A stretch of DNA of 64,000 nucleotides from DATFVJ01 sp963851085 (GTDB lineage Bacteria; Actinomycetota; Actinomycetes; Streptosporangiales; Streptosporangiaceae). The notes beneath the pieces are model-generated. The model did no database searches and was not told the origin of the DNA. It saw nothing but the letters and a program-made list of their open reading frames with translations. Shown here one piece after another: positions 8,141 to 16,199 of this stretch. The first letter of the stretch is position 1; each line of letters starts with the position of its first letter. A program made the position numbers and the translations under genes. Where the stretch lies: NCBI GenBank assembly GCA_963851085.1, contig CAWKNX010000011.1, positions 310,001 through 374,000 of the forward strand, given 5' to 3'.

Positions 8141-8371
8141 GTTAACCTATTCCTGAGAGCGCTCTTCGGTCCGTTACCAAAACGACAGCCGGAGGAGCGA
8201 GGCCGCCGGCCCGGCGTCTTCCTGGCCGGCCGGACGCCGTGGCGGGCCCCGAACTCATCGGGCCGCCGAGCAGGCGGGTTTCGCCGGATGCGCCACGCCG
8301 CCAGTTCGCGGCGGCCAGGTGTGGTGCGGCTGGCCAGGTGGCCAGGCCGCCGCCCCTCCGGGTCCGCGCCG

Positions 8372-8388
8372 GGCTAACCGGCGGAAAT
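8372..8388 (+). promoter_or_regulatory. Repeated upstream element, copy B
   Basis: GGCTAACCGGCGGAAAT, 24 bases before the GTG start of the TetR gene. With copy A it brackets the doxX/tetR intergenic region, so the pair is a candidate binding site for the TetR protein. Confidence 0.4.
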
Positions 8389-8412
8389 ACTCCATCGAGG
8401 TAGGGTGAGGGC

Positions 8413-9099
8413 GTGCCAGCCAGCGAGGCCACCGCCGGGTGCCGAGAGCTCCGCGCCGATGCCCGGCGCAATCGCGGGCGGATTCTGGACGCGGCACGTG
8501 CGGCCTTCGCCGAACGGGGGCTGGATGTGCCCCTGGAGGACATCGCCGGCCGCGCCGGTGTCGGCATCGCCACCTTGTACCGGCGGTTCCCCACCCGCGA
8601 GGCCCTCATCGCCGCCACCTTCGAGGCCAAGCTGGCCGCCTTCGCCGAGGCGGCCGAGCAGGCCCGCGGCAGCGCCGACGCCTGGGCCGGGTTCGCCGGC
8701 TTCGTCGAGTGGGCCTGCGCCATGCAGGCGGCCGACCGGGGCGTCACCGACCTGCTCACGCTGACCCTGCCCAACAGCGCGGCCGCGGAAGCGCTGCGCG
8801 GCAGGGCGCTGCGCGCCTTCACCGACCTGGCCCGCTGCGCTCAGGACCAGGGCACGCTGCGCAGCGACTTCGTGCCGGAGGACCTCGTCCTGCTCATGAT
8901 CGCCAATGCCGCCCTGGTGACCGCCACCAAGGACGCCGCACCACACGCGTGGCGGCGCCTGGTCGCCCTCATGCTGGAGTCCTTCAAGGCCGGCAACACC
9001 GGTCCGTTGCCGGCCGCGCCCACCTCCGCGCAGATGGAACGGGCCATGCGCCACCTGAGCGAAGCAAAAGGAATCTGCCAGGGCAGCCACCGCACGTGA
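8413..9099 (+). CDS. TetR family transcriptional regulator
   Basis: 228 residues from GTG 8413, with GAGGTAGGGTGAGG upstream. The N-terminal TetR helix-turn-helix is intact: GRILDAARAAFAERGLDVPL, then EDIAGRAGVGIATLYRRFPT. The C-terminal ligand domain contains LTLTLPNSAAAEALRG and the conserved EDLVLLMIANAAL helix, as in the SbtR-like C-terminal subgroup of TetR repressors. Divergent from doxX and probably its repressor. A 34-base piece of this gene is repeated at 4790-4823. Confidence 0.92.
   Translation: MPASEATAGCRELRADARRNRGRILDAARAAFAERGLDVPLEDIAGRAGVGIATLYRRFPTREALIAATFEAKLAAFAEAAEQARGSADAWAGFAGFVEWACAMQAADRGVTDLLTLTLPNSAAAEALRGRALRAFTDLARCAQDQGTLRSDFVPEDLVLLMIANAALVTATKDAAPHAWRRLVALMLESFKAGNTGPLPAAPTSAQMERAMRHLSEAKGICQGSHRT
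8883..8916 (+). repeat. 34-bp exact repeat, copy 2 (within TetR gene)
   Basis: Identical to 4790-4823. Here it is in its proper coding context, so this is the source copy or the sister of the source. Confidence 0.8.
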
Positions 9100-9133
9100 T
9101 GGGCGGCGCCCAGTCCCCGTCGCGAAAAGGCGC

Positions 9134-9306
9134 GCCGGGCGCATGGCCACCAGCACGATGTTGCCGGCGAAGCCGACGTTCGGCTCGCAGGAGTGGTTGA
9201 GGAAGAGCATCACCGGCTCGTACTCGTCGTCGTTCAGGGCCGCCAGGTGGAAGCCGTCCGCGATCTGGACGTCGGAGTTCTGCAGCCTGATCGCGAAAGT
9301 CGAGCT
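9134..9306 (-). pseudogene. SET-domain protein relic
   Basis: One frame reads LQNSDVQIADGFHLAAL and then MLFLNHSCEPNVGFAGNIVL, which is the NHSCxPN core of a SET domain. The frame meets a TGA just upstream, and after VAMRPA the family similarity ends. Only about 55 residues of a normal ~120-200 residue domain remain. It is a remnant with no start and no C-terminus, and it abuts the inverted repeat at 9305-9363. Confidence 0.7.
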
Positions 9307-9363
9307 TCATGATCGCGGTACTTTTTGGGAAGTATTCGCGGAAAAAATACCGCGATCATGAAG
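9305..9363. repeat. Perfect 16-bp inverted repeat with 27-base spacer
   Basis: CTTCATGATCGCGGTA (9305-9320) and TACCGCGATCATGAAG (9348-9363) are exact reverse complements. The spacer is AT-rich for this genome. It lies ~140 bases past the paaE stop. It could be a strong hairpin ending the paa operon transcript, though it has no U-tract, or the end structure of a small mobile element. Confidence 0.75.
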
Positions 9364-9503
9364 GGCGCACGGTGGTCCAGTCTCCCCGAGCACGCTCTCA
9401 CGCTCATTTCCGGCGTATTATCACTGACTGTGACAGGACGATAGCAAGGCGACGGGTAAGCGTCGGCGGGGATGGGGCTGCGGCGGGAGACTCCGGCAAG
9501 CGG

Positions 9504-10535
9504 TCAGGCGTCGTAATCGACGGTGACCTTCTCCGACAGCGGGATCGCTTGGCACGTGAGCACGAAGCCGGCGTCCAGTTCGGACTTCTCTAGCGCGAAG
9601 TTGCGCCGCATGGCGACCTCGCCTTCGGTCACCTTGGCCCGGCAGGTGCCGCACACCCCGCCCTTACAGGCGAACGGCAGGTCCGGCCGCGAGCGCTGCG
9701 CGCCGTCGAGGATCGATACGTCGCGCGGCACGCCGACCGTCGTGGAGCGGCCGTCGAGAACAATCGTCACTTCGCTGGTCGCACCGTCAACCGGGGCGTC
9801 TACGTGGCGGAACGGGGCTGGTGGAAGATCATCTACGTAGAACAGCTCCTGGTGGATCCGCTCGGCGGGGACGCCGGCCTCCGTCAGCAAGGCCCGCGCG
9901 CCGGTGACCATGCCGAACGGCCCGCACAGCCACCAGTGGTCGACGCGGCGGATATCCGGAAGCAGCGGGAGCAGGGCGCTCAGCTTCCCTGCGTCGAGCC
10001 GGCCGTTGAATAGCTCCGCCTCCTGCGGCTCCCTGGACAGCACGTGCACCAGGCTCAGCCGAGCCGGGTAGCGGTTCTTCAGGTCCGCGAGTTCCTCGGC
10101 GAACATCACGGTGTCGGTGCGCCGGTTCCCATAGAGGACGGTGGCCGTTGCGCCCGGATTCCGCAGGACGGTGGCCGCGATGGAAAGCAGCGGAGTGACT
10201 CCGGATCCTGCCCCGATGAGCACGTGATGTCCCGCGGTCCCGACATCCGGGGTGAAGCTGCCGGTGGGCGTCCCAACCTCGATCTCGTCGCCGGGGCGTA
10301 CCTGCCGCGCCAGCCAGGTGGAGAACAGCCCGCCCGGGATCACCCGGATGCCGATCCGCGGGGCGGCACCTTCGGCTGCGCAGATGGAGTACGAGCGGCG
10401 ATCTTCCCTGCCGTCGATCGTGCGCCGCAGGGTCAGCGACTGACCCGCGCGAAATGCGTAGGCGTCCGCGAGAGCGGGGGGAACCTGGAAGGTAACCGCC
10501 ACGGCATCCGCGCAAAGCCGAGCGACCGCGGCCAC
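9504..10535 (-). CDS. paaE: Phenylacetyl-CoA epoxidase reductase subunit PaaE
   Basis: 343 residues from GTG 10535. It transfers electrons from NAD(P)H to the di-iron epoxidase PaaA. In order it has an FAD domain (RRSYSIC motif), a NAD(P) domain (HHVLIGAGSGVTPLLSIA; WWLCGPFGMV) and a C-terminal plant-type 2Fe-2S ferredoxin domain (CKGGVCGTCRAKV with the fourth Cys in FVLTCQA). The usual N-terminal FHTLTV sequence is present in frame upstream of this GTG, but no ATG/GTG/TTG lies there, so the true start may be an unusual codon between 10536 and 10587. Last gene of the paaZABCDE operon. Confidence 0.93.
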   Translation of the reverse strand: MAAVARLCADAVAVTFQVPPALADAYAFRAGQSLTLRRTIDGREDRRSYSICAAEGAAPRIGIRVIPGGLFSTWLARQVRPGDEIEVGTPTGSFTPDVGTAGHHVLIGAGSGVTPLLSIAATVLRNPGATATVLYGNRRTDTVMFAEELADLKNRYPARLSLVHVLSREPQEAELFNGRLDAGKLSALLPLLPDIRRVDHWWLCGPFGMVTGARALLTEAGVPAERIHQELFYVDDLPPAPFRHVDAPVDGATSEVTIVLDGRSTTVGVPRDVSILDGAQRSRPDLPFACKGGVCGTCRAKVTEGEVAMRRNFALEKSELDAGFVLTCQAIPLSEKVTVDYDA

Positions 10536-10587
10536 GGTCAGGGTATGGAATTCCTGACGCCGTCCTGATCTCGTGTTCGCGGTCAGC

Positions 10588-11091
10588 TCAGATCTCCTTG
10601 ATGTGCTCGAACGGTTCGTCGCAGGCGCGGCAGCGGTGCAGTGCCTTGCAGGCGGTGGCGCCGAACCGCGACACCTCCGAGGTGTCAGGCGAACCGCAGC
10701 GCGGGCACCGCACCCGTCGCGCGGGCGGGGCGAGGGTGATCCGAACCGGGCCGGGCGGGCGCTGCGGGGCTTCGCCGGGTGGGGCGATGCCAGCCTCAGC
10801 GAGCTTGCGCTTACCGTCCTCGCTGATCCAGTCGCTGCTCCACGGCGGCTGCAGCACGGTGCGTACCTCGACGTCGTGGTAACCAGCGCGCTGGAGTGCG
10901 TGCACGAGGTCGTCGCGCATGGTGTCCATGGCGGGGCATCCGGTATAGGTCGGCGTGATCGACACGATCACCTTTCCGTCCTCTTCGGACACCGCACGCA
11001 GCACGCCGAGATCGGCCAGCGTCAGCATCGGCAGTTCGGGGTCGGTGACGGTCCGCGCCACGGCCGTCGCCCCGGCCAGCAAGGTCACCAT
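10588..11091 (-). CDS. paaD: Phenylacetyl-CoA epoxidase maturation protein PaaD
   Basis: 167 residues. ATG 11091 lies inside the last codons of paaC (7-base overlap), which fixes the start; the frame is open further upstream only by chance. It has a MIP18/DUF59-type domain (TVTDPELPMLTLADLGVL; TPTYTGCPAMDTM with the conserved Cys) and a C-terminal zinc-ribbon-like part with two CxxC pairs (RCPRCGSPDT and HRCRACDEPF). PaaD is thought to help assemble the iron-sulfur or metal centre of the PaaABCE complex. Translationally coupled to paaC. Confidence 0.93.
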   Translation of the reverse strand: MVTLLAGATAVARTVTDPELPMLTLADLGVLRAVSEEDGKVIVSITPTYTGCPAMDTMRDDLVHALQRAGYHDVEVRTVLQPPWSSDWISEDGKRKLAEAGIAPPGEAPQRPPGPVRITLAPPARRVRCPRCGSPDTSEVSRFGATACKALHRCRACDEPFEHIKEI

Positions 11092-11885
11092 CTGGCCTCC
11101 GGGTGTGCGCGGGCCACGCTCTGCAGTTCCGCGAGCAGGTAGCCCATCGCCTCCGTGTGCACGCCGTGCCGGCCCGTCCGGCCGGATACCCCGGCCAGCG
11201 GGGACACATCGGGCCGCTGGAGGGTGGCGGCCGGGAGCACCTGCGAAAGCACGTCGTCGAACTCTTCGCGCAGCTCCGCTGGGTCGACGCCGACGCCCGC
11301 CTGCGCCAGGCGCCGCTCCACCTCGTGTGGAACGAACAGCTCGTCGACCATCGGCCACACCGCGGCCAGCCCGGCCTGCATCCGCTGGTGCGACACGGCG
11401 GTGCCATCACCAAGGCGGACGGCCCACTGAGCCGCGTAGTCCCGGTGGTAGGTGACTTCATTGACCCCCTTGGCCGCGATCGCGGCCAGCACCGGGTCGC
11501 GGGAGGTCACCAGGCGCCGCAGCAGCGCGAGCCGCCAGGTGGCGAACACCAGGAGTTGCGCGATCAGATGGCCGAAGTCGCCGCGTTCGGCCTCGGCCAG
11601 CCGCACGTTGCGGAACTCGGGCTCGGCACGGAAAAACGCGTAGTCGTCCTCCCCGCGGCCGCTGCCGTCGGCCTTTCCCGCCCTGGTGAGGAGCAGCCGG
11701 GCCTGGCCGAGCAGGTCCAGCCCGACGTTGGCGAGCGCCATCTCGTCCTCGAGCTCAGGCGCGTTAGTGCACCATTGCTGCAGCCGGTGCGACATGACGA
11801 GCGCATCGTCGCCCAGCATCAGGCAGTAGACGGCCAGATCGTCGCGATCCACATCGCAGGGAACGGACGTGTCGACGCCCGCCAA
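11085..11885 (-). CDS. paaC: Phenylacetyl-CoA epoxidase structural subunit PaaC (5' end apparently frameshifted)
   Basis: 266 residues from TTG 11885, the only start in this frame. PaaC is the catalytically inactive ferritin-like partner of PaaA. Typical sequence: DDLAVYCLMLGDDALVMSHR, ALANVGLDLLGQARLLL, AAKGVNEVTYHRDYAAQWAV and a C-terminal HTEAMGYLLAELQSVARAHP. The conserved N-terminal WAFGTGFEDPL is encoded upstream in the same frame (~11890-11925), where there is a TAG and no start codon. A start just after paaB (ATG 11991) is in the +1 frame. A one-base indel near 11930-11960 would join them. This is either a sequencing error or a real lesion with rescue from the TTG. Confidence 0.88.
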   Translation of the reverse strand: MAGVDTSVPCDVDRDDLAVYCLMLGDDALVMSHRLQQWCTNAPELEDEMALANVGLDLLGQARLLLTRAGKADGSGRGEDDYAFFRAEPEFRNVRLAEAERGDFGHLIAQLLVFATWRLALLRRLVTSRDPVLAAIAAKGVNEVTYHRDYAAQWAVRLGDGTAVSHQRMQAGLAAVWPMVDELFVPHEVERRLAQAGVGVDPAELREEFDDVLSQVLPAATLQRPDVSPLAGVSGRTGRHGVHTEAMGYLLAELQSVARAHPEARW

Positions 11886-11998
11886 CGGGTCCTCGAACCC
11901 GGTGCCGAACGCCCACCGTGAATCTCCGGTGGCATCGGCATCGGCATAGGCGGCGGTCGGCGTTGGTTTCTGCGGCCTTGTCTATGGGCATCGGTCAC

Positions 11999-12274
11999 TC
12001 ACATGTTCGGGATATCGCTGGGGATCTCGTAGAAGGTGGGGTGCCGGTACACCTTGTCCCCGGACGGTGCGAAGAACGGGTCCTTCTCGTCCGGGCTGGA
12101 CGCGGTGATATCGGAGGATCTGACCACCCAGATGCTCACGCCCTCATTGCGGCGGGTATAGAGATCACGGGCGTTGCGCAGCGCCATTTCCGCGTCGCTG
12201 GCGTGCAGCGACCCGACGTGCACGTGGTTCAGCCCCCGCCTGCTGCGGACGAACACCTCGTAAAGCTCACTCAT
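11999..12274 (-). CDS. paaB: Phenylacetyl-CoA epoxidase subunit PaaB
   Basis: 91 residues, starting in an ATGA overlap with the paaA stop. PaaB is the small subunit of the PaaABCE epoxidase and bridges the complex. The whole sequence fits the family: YEVFVRSRRGLNHVHVGSLH, EMALRNARDLYTRRNEGVSI, WVVRSSDITAS and the C-terminal YRHPTFYEIP. Length is normal. It is followed by paaC within 8-110 bases, depending on the paaC start. Confidence 0.95.
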   Translation of the reverse strand: MSELYEVFVRSRRGLNHVHVGSLHASDAEMALRNARDLYTRRNEGVSIWVVRSSDITASSPDEKDPFFAPSGDKVYRHPTFYEIPSDIPNM

Positions 12275-13236
12275 GCGGCAACCGCCTTTCGTGCGGATTG
12301 CTTGGCCGCGTGTGCTGCCGCGGCAGCACGCACCCAGGCTCCGTCGTCGTGCGCCTTGCGGCGCTGGGCGATGCGCTGGGCGTTACATGGCCCGTTGCCA
12401 CCGACGACGCGCTTGAACTCGTCCCAGTCGACCGGTCCGAAGTCGTAGTGCCCGCGGTCGGGGTTCCACTTCAGCTCCGGGTCGGGCAGCGTCAGGCCGA
12501 GCGCCGTAGCCTGTGGCACGGCCATGTCGACAAACCGCTGCCGCAGGTCGTCGTTGGTGTGCAGCTTGATCTTCCAGGCCATCGAGGTCGCGGTGTTGGG
12601 GGAGGCGTCGTCGGGCGGGCCGAACATCATCAGCGATGGCCACCACCACCGGTCCACCGCGTCCTGCACCATCGCCCGCTGGGCGTCGGTGCCACGCATC
12701 ATCGTCATCAGCAGCTCGTAGCCCTGCCGCTGGTGGAAGGTCTCCTCCTTGCAGATGCGGATCATCGCGCGGGCATACGCCCCGTACGAACTGCGGCACA
12801 GCGGGACCTGGTTGCAGATGGCCGAGCCGTCCACCAGCCACCCGATGACACCGATGTCGGCGAAGCTCAGCGTGGGGTAGTTGAAAATGGACGAGTACTT
12901 CTGCTTGCCGTTGATCAGCCACTCGGTCAGCTCGGCCCGGTCCGCACCGAGGGTTTCCGCCGCGGAATACAGGTACAGCCCGTGCCCCGCCTCGTCCTGG
13001 ACCTTCGCCAGCAGGATCGCCTTACGGCGCAGCGACGGCGCGCGGGTGATCCAGTTGCCCTCAGGCTGCATCCCGATGATCTCCGAGTGCGCGTGCTGCG
13101 CGATCTGCCGGATCAGCGTCTCGCGGTAACCGTCGGGCATCCAGTCCCGCGGCTCGATCCGGTGGCCCTGCTCGATGACCCGCTGGAAGTGCCGCTCCAG
13201 GTCCCGGACGTCCTGGCTGGACGGTGCCGCGGTCAT
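12271..13236 (-). CDS. paaA: Phenylacetyl-CoA 1,2-epoxidase catalytic subunit PaaA
   Basis: 321 residues; the ATG overlaps the paaZ stop by one base (TAATG). Di-iron oxygenase that epoxidises the aromatic ring of phenylacetyl-CoA. Candidate iron ligands are visible: E52 (HSEIIGMQPEGNW), E82 and H85 (QDEAGHGLYLY), and E164/E165 with H168 (CKEETFHQRQGYELL). The substrate-region sequence VDRWWWPSLMMFGPPD is typical. Length and order within the operon (Z-A-B-C-D-E) match other actinobacteria. Regulated with paaZ from the palindrome at 15303-15330. Confidence 0.96.
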   Translation of the reverse strand: MTAAPSSQDVRDLERHFQRVIEQGHRIEPRDWMPDGYRETLIRQIAQHAHSEIIGMQPEGNWITRAPSLRRKAILLAKVQDEAGHGLYLYSAAETLGADRAELTEWLINGKQKYSSIFNYPTLSFADIGVIGWLVDGSAICNQVPLCRSSYGAYARAMIRICKEETFHQRQGYELLMTMMRGTDAQRAMVQDAVDRWWWPSLMMFGPPDDASPNTATSMAWKIKLHTNDDLRQRFVDMAVPQATALGLTLPDPELKWNPDRGHYDFGPVDWDEFKRVVGGNGPCNAQRIAQRRKAHDDGAWVRAAAAAHAAKQSARKAVAA

Positions 13237-15269
13237 TACCTCGGCTCCTTCGACACCATGGTCAGCAAGTCGTACCTGGCCACCGACTTGTGGTTCTGGT
13301 TGGTCACGTCGACGTCCCAGCGAACCTCGCCGTAGTCGGCGCTCTCCCGTGGCGCGATCTCCTTGGCGGTCAGCGTCACCGTGAGCTCGTCGCCCGGCTT
13401 GACCGGGGTAAGGAAGCGCAGGTTCTCCAGGCCGTAGTTGGCCAGCACCGGTCCGGGCTCGGGCGACACGAACAGCCCGGCCGCCAGCGACAGGACCAGG
13501 TAGCCGTGCGCGACGATCCCACCGAACAGCGGGTTCGCCGCCGCCGCGGCCTCGTCGGTATGCGCGTAGAAGGTGTCACCGGTGAACTCGGCGAAGTGAT
13601 CCACGTCTGCCCGGGTGACCGTGCGCGGCCCGCCGGTCACCGTATCGCCCACCTTCAGCTCGGCCAGCGACTTGCGGAACGGGTGCACGGACTCATCCCC
13701 TCGGCGGCCGCCGGGCACCCAGCGCCCGGTGACCGCGCCGAGCACCGTCGGGCTGCCTTGCACGGCCGTGCGCTGCATGTGGCGCAGCACGCTCCGGATA
13801 CCGCCAAGCTCCTCGCCGCCACCGGCGCGGCCGGGCCCGCCGTGCACGAGCGCCGGCAGGGGTGAGCCGTGCCCGGTCGACTCGCTGGCGTCCTCGGCGT
13901 CAAGGACCAGCAGCCTGCCGTGCCAGGGCGCGACACCGAGCACGATGTCGCGGGCGAAACTAGCGTCACCGGTCACCACCGACCCAGCGAGGCTGCCGTC
14001 GCCGCGTGCGGCGAGCTCGATCACCTGCCCGGTCGAGGTGTAGGGCAGCAAGGTCGACACCGGCCCGAACGCCTCCACCTCGTGCGGCTCCGCCCGGTCG
14101 GGATCGTCGCCGCGCAGCAGGACCGGCGAGACGAACGCGCCCCGTTCGGCATCCGCGCCGGTGACCTCGACTCGCTCGGGGTCGCCATAGACGACCCGCC
14201 CGGCACTGAGCAGCGCCTTCAGTGACCGCCTGACCTCCTCCCGCTGCTCGAGGCTGGCCAGCGGTCCCATCCGCACGTCGGGGTTGGCCGGATTGCCGAC
14301 GGTCACCCTCGCCAGGCGCTCGCCCGCCGCCCGGGCAACGTCGTCCATCAGCTCGGCCGGCACGAACGCGCGCCGGATGGCGGTGCACTTCTGCCCCGCC
14401 TTCACCGTCATCTCGCTGACCAGCTGCTTGACGTACAGGTCGAACTCCGCCGTACCCGGCCTGGCGTCCGGGCCCAGGATGGACATGTTCAGCGAGTCGG
14501 CCTCGGCGTTGAACCGCACCGAGTTGCGCACGATCGCCGGGTGCGCACGCAGCGTGCGCGCGGTCGCGGCGGAGCCGGTGAACCAGACAAGATCCTGGCT
14601 GGTCACATGGTCGAGCAGATCGCCGGCGCTGCCGCAGATCAGCTGCACGCAGCCCTCGGGCAGCAGCCCGGATGCCACGATCAGCTCGACGAGGCGTGCG
14701 GTGAGGTAAGCAGTCTGGCTGGCCGGCTTCACCAAGCTTGGTACGCCGGCGAGGAAGGCGGGCGCGAACTTCTCCAGCGGGCCCCACACCGGGAAGTTGA
14801 ACGCGTTGATCTGGACCGCCACGCCGTGCAGTGGCGTGCAGATGTGCTGGCCGACGAAGGTCCCGCCCCTGCCCAGCGGCTCGACGTTGCCGTCGATATA
14901 GACGACGTCGTTCGGCAGCTCCCTGCTGCCCTTGCTTGCGTAGGCGGACAGAACGCCGAGGCCGCCGTCCACATCGAACTTGGAGTCCCCGAGGGTCGCA
15001 CCGGTCCTCGTGGACAGTGCGTACAGCTCGTCGCGGTGCTCGCGCAGGTACGTCGTCAGCGACTTCAGCAGCGCGGCCCGCTGGTGGAAGGTGAGCCCGC
15101 GCAAGGCGGGGCCGCCGACCGACCGGCCGTGATCGAGGGCGGCGGCCATGTCGATGCCGGCGGCGGAGATCCGTGCGACCTCCTCCCCGGTCGCCGCGTC
15201 GTGCAGCGGCCTGCCTTCGCCCTCCGGCGTGTGCCACCGGCCTGAGACGTAACTGCGCAGCGTGGCCAT
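13236..15269 (-). CDS. paaZ: Bifunctional oxepin-CoA hydrolase / 3-oxo-5,6-didehydrosuberyl-CoA semialdehyde dehydrogenase PaaZ
   Basis: 677 residues. It opens the oxepin-CoA ring and oxidises the resulting aldehyde. Residues 1-~525 form an aldehyde dehydrogenase: AVQINAFNFPVWGPLEKFAP, WFTGSAATA, catalytic Cys in KAGQKCTAIRR and FGPVSTLLPY. Residues ~535-675 form a MaoC-like (R)-hydratase domain with the hot-dog catalytic segment EFTGDTFYAHTDEAAA and NPLFGGIVAHGYLVLSLAAG. First gene of the paaZABCDE operon. The start lies 34 bases downstream (on its strand) of a strong palindromic operator. No strong ribosome-binding site is seen. Full length, no lesions. Confidence 0.95.
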   Translation of the reverse strand: MATLRSYVSGRWHTPEGEGRPLHDAATGEEVARISAAGIDMAAALDHGRSVGGPALRGLTFHQRAALLKSLTTYLREHRDELYALSTRTGATLGDSKFDVDGGLGVLSAYASKGSRELPNDVVYIDGNVEPLGRGGTFVGQHICTPLHGVAVQINAFNFPVWGPLEKFAPAFLAGVPSLVKPASQTAYLTARLVELIVASGLLPEGCVQLICGSAGDLLDHVTSQDLVWFTGSAATARTLRAHPAIVRNSVRFNAEADSLNMSILGPDARPGTAEFDLYVKQLVSEMTVKAGQKCTAIRRAFVPAELMDDVARAAGERLARVTVGNPANPDVRMGPLASLEQREEVRRSLKALLSAGRVVYGDPERVEVTGADAERGAFVSPVLLRGDDPDRAEPHEVEAFGPVSTLLPYTSTGQVIELAARGDGSLAGSVVTGDASFARDIVLGVAPWHGRLLVLDAEDASESTGHGSPLPALVHGGPGRAGGGEELGGIRSVLRHMQRTAVQGSPTVLGAVTGRWVPGGRRGDESVHPFRKSLAELKVGDTVTGGPRTVTRADVDHFAEFTGDTFYAHTDEAAAAANPLFGGIVAHGYLVLSLAAGLFVSPEPGPVLANYGLENLRFLTPVKPGDELTVTLTAKEIAPRESADYGEVRWDVDVTNQNHKSVARYDLLTMVSKEPR

Positions 15270-15302
15270 GCAGGCTGACCCCCTCGGAAGTCGTTTTCAG
15301 CT

Positions 15303-15330
15303 GAATTACTGACCGAATGGTCAGTAATTC
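15303..15330. promoter_or_regulatory. Palindromic operator between paaZ and the TetR gene (PaaR site)
   Basis: GAATTACTGACC (15303-15314), spacer GAAT, GGTCAGTAATTC (15319-15330): a perfect 12-bp inverted repeat. It sits 34 bases before the paaZ start in a divergent promoter region facing the TetR gene. The ACTGACC/GGTCAGT core is the kind of site expected for PaaR-type TetR repressors that respond to phenylacetyl-CoA. Confidence 0.82.
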
Positions 15331-15474
15331 CATGTTAGCGTGCCGACATGGCTGAAGAAAGCCGCGAGAGCGCCGTTCCGCTGTTTCGTGCGGGGGTTGG
15401 GACGTTCGCCCGGGGCGATGCGTCGCCTGATCGACCGGCAGGACACGCGTGACGTGCCCAGCGATACTCGTGCC

Positions 15475-16116
15475 ATGACCGCGCCGCGCTCAGCCCGGTC
15501 CGCCAGGCGCGGCCGGCCAGGCTACGACCTCGAATCCGTGCTTCAGGTCGCGGTGGAACTGTTCAACGAACGCGGCTACGACGGCACCAGCATGGACGAC
15601 CTCGCCCGCAAGCTCGGTGTCACCAAGTCCGCCATCTATCACCACGTGCCCGGCAAGGAAGAGCTGCTGCGCCTGGCTGTCGACAGGGCGCTCGACGGCC
15701 TGTTCGCGGCGGCCAGCGAGCTCGGCTCTTCCGGCGGCCGCGCGGTCGAACGCCTCGAGCACCTGGTACGGGCCAGCGTCATGGTGCTGGTGGAACAGCT
15801 CCCTTTCGTCACGCTGCTGCTGCGGGTACGCGGCAACACCGAGGTGGAGCGGGATGCGCTCGCGCGCCGCCGCGCCTTCGACCACGTCGTGACCGAACTG
15901 GTCACCGAGGCCGCCGCAGACGGTGATCTGCTGTCCGGCATCGACCCGGCCATTGCCGCGCGCCTGCTGTTCGGCATGATCAACTCTCTCATCGAGTGGT
16001 ACCAGCCTCGCGGCAGTACCAGCGGCGCCGACCTCGCGGACATTGTCGTGGCCGTCGCCTTCGACGGGCTTCGGGTTCGCCGCGGCCACTATCGCCCAGC
16101 CGGCCTCGCAGTCTGA
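15475..16116 (+). CDS. paaR: TetR family regulator of phenylacetate genes (PaaR-like)
   Basis: 213 residues from ATG 15475; GTG 15454 and ATG 15340 are in-frame alternatives, but the sequence before MTAPRSARSARRGRPG is not TetR-like. The helix-turn-helix is typical: YDLESVLQVAVELFNERGYD, then SMDDLARKLGVTKSAIYHHV. The C-terminal domain contains LPFVTLLLRVRGNTEVE and ARLLFGMINSLIEWYQP, as in TetR repressors found beside paa operons. It is divergent from paaZ, with the palindrome at 15303-15330 between them, so it probably represses the operon until phenylacetyl-CoA is made. The gene symbol is assigned by context. Confidence 0.85.
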   Translation: MTAPRSARSARRGRPGYDLESVLQVAVELFNERGYDGTSMDDLARKLGVTKSAIYHHVPGKEELLRLAVDRALDGLFAAASELGSSGGRAVERLEHLVRASVMVLVEQLPFVTLLLRVRGNTEVERDALARRRAFDHVVTELVTEAAADGDLLSGIDPAIAARLLFGMINSLIEWYQPRGSTSGADLADIVVAVAFDGLRVRRGHYRPAGLAV

Positions 16117-16199
16117 AGCTGCGGGACCCCGCGGCAGTCGTTCGGTATCGATCTCACCGTCACCAGCGATCAGCGGGGGCAGGACATTAATGATCCTTA

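Noticed and set aside
13966..15333. A 455-residue frame overlapping paaZ on the same strand
   Set aside because: Arg-rich out-of-frame shadow; paaZ motifs are in the other frame.
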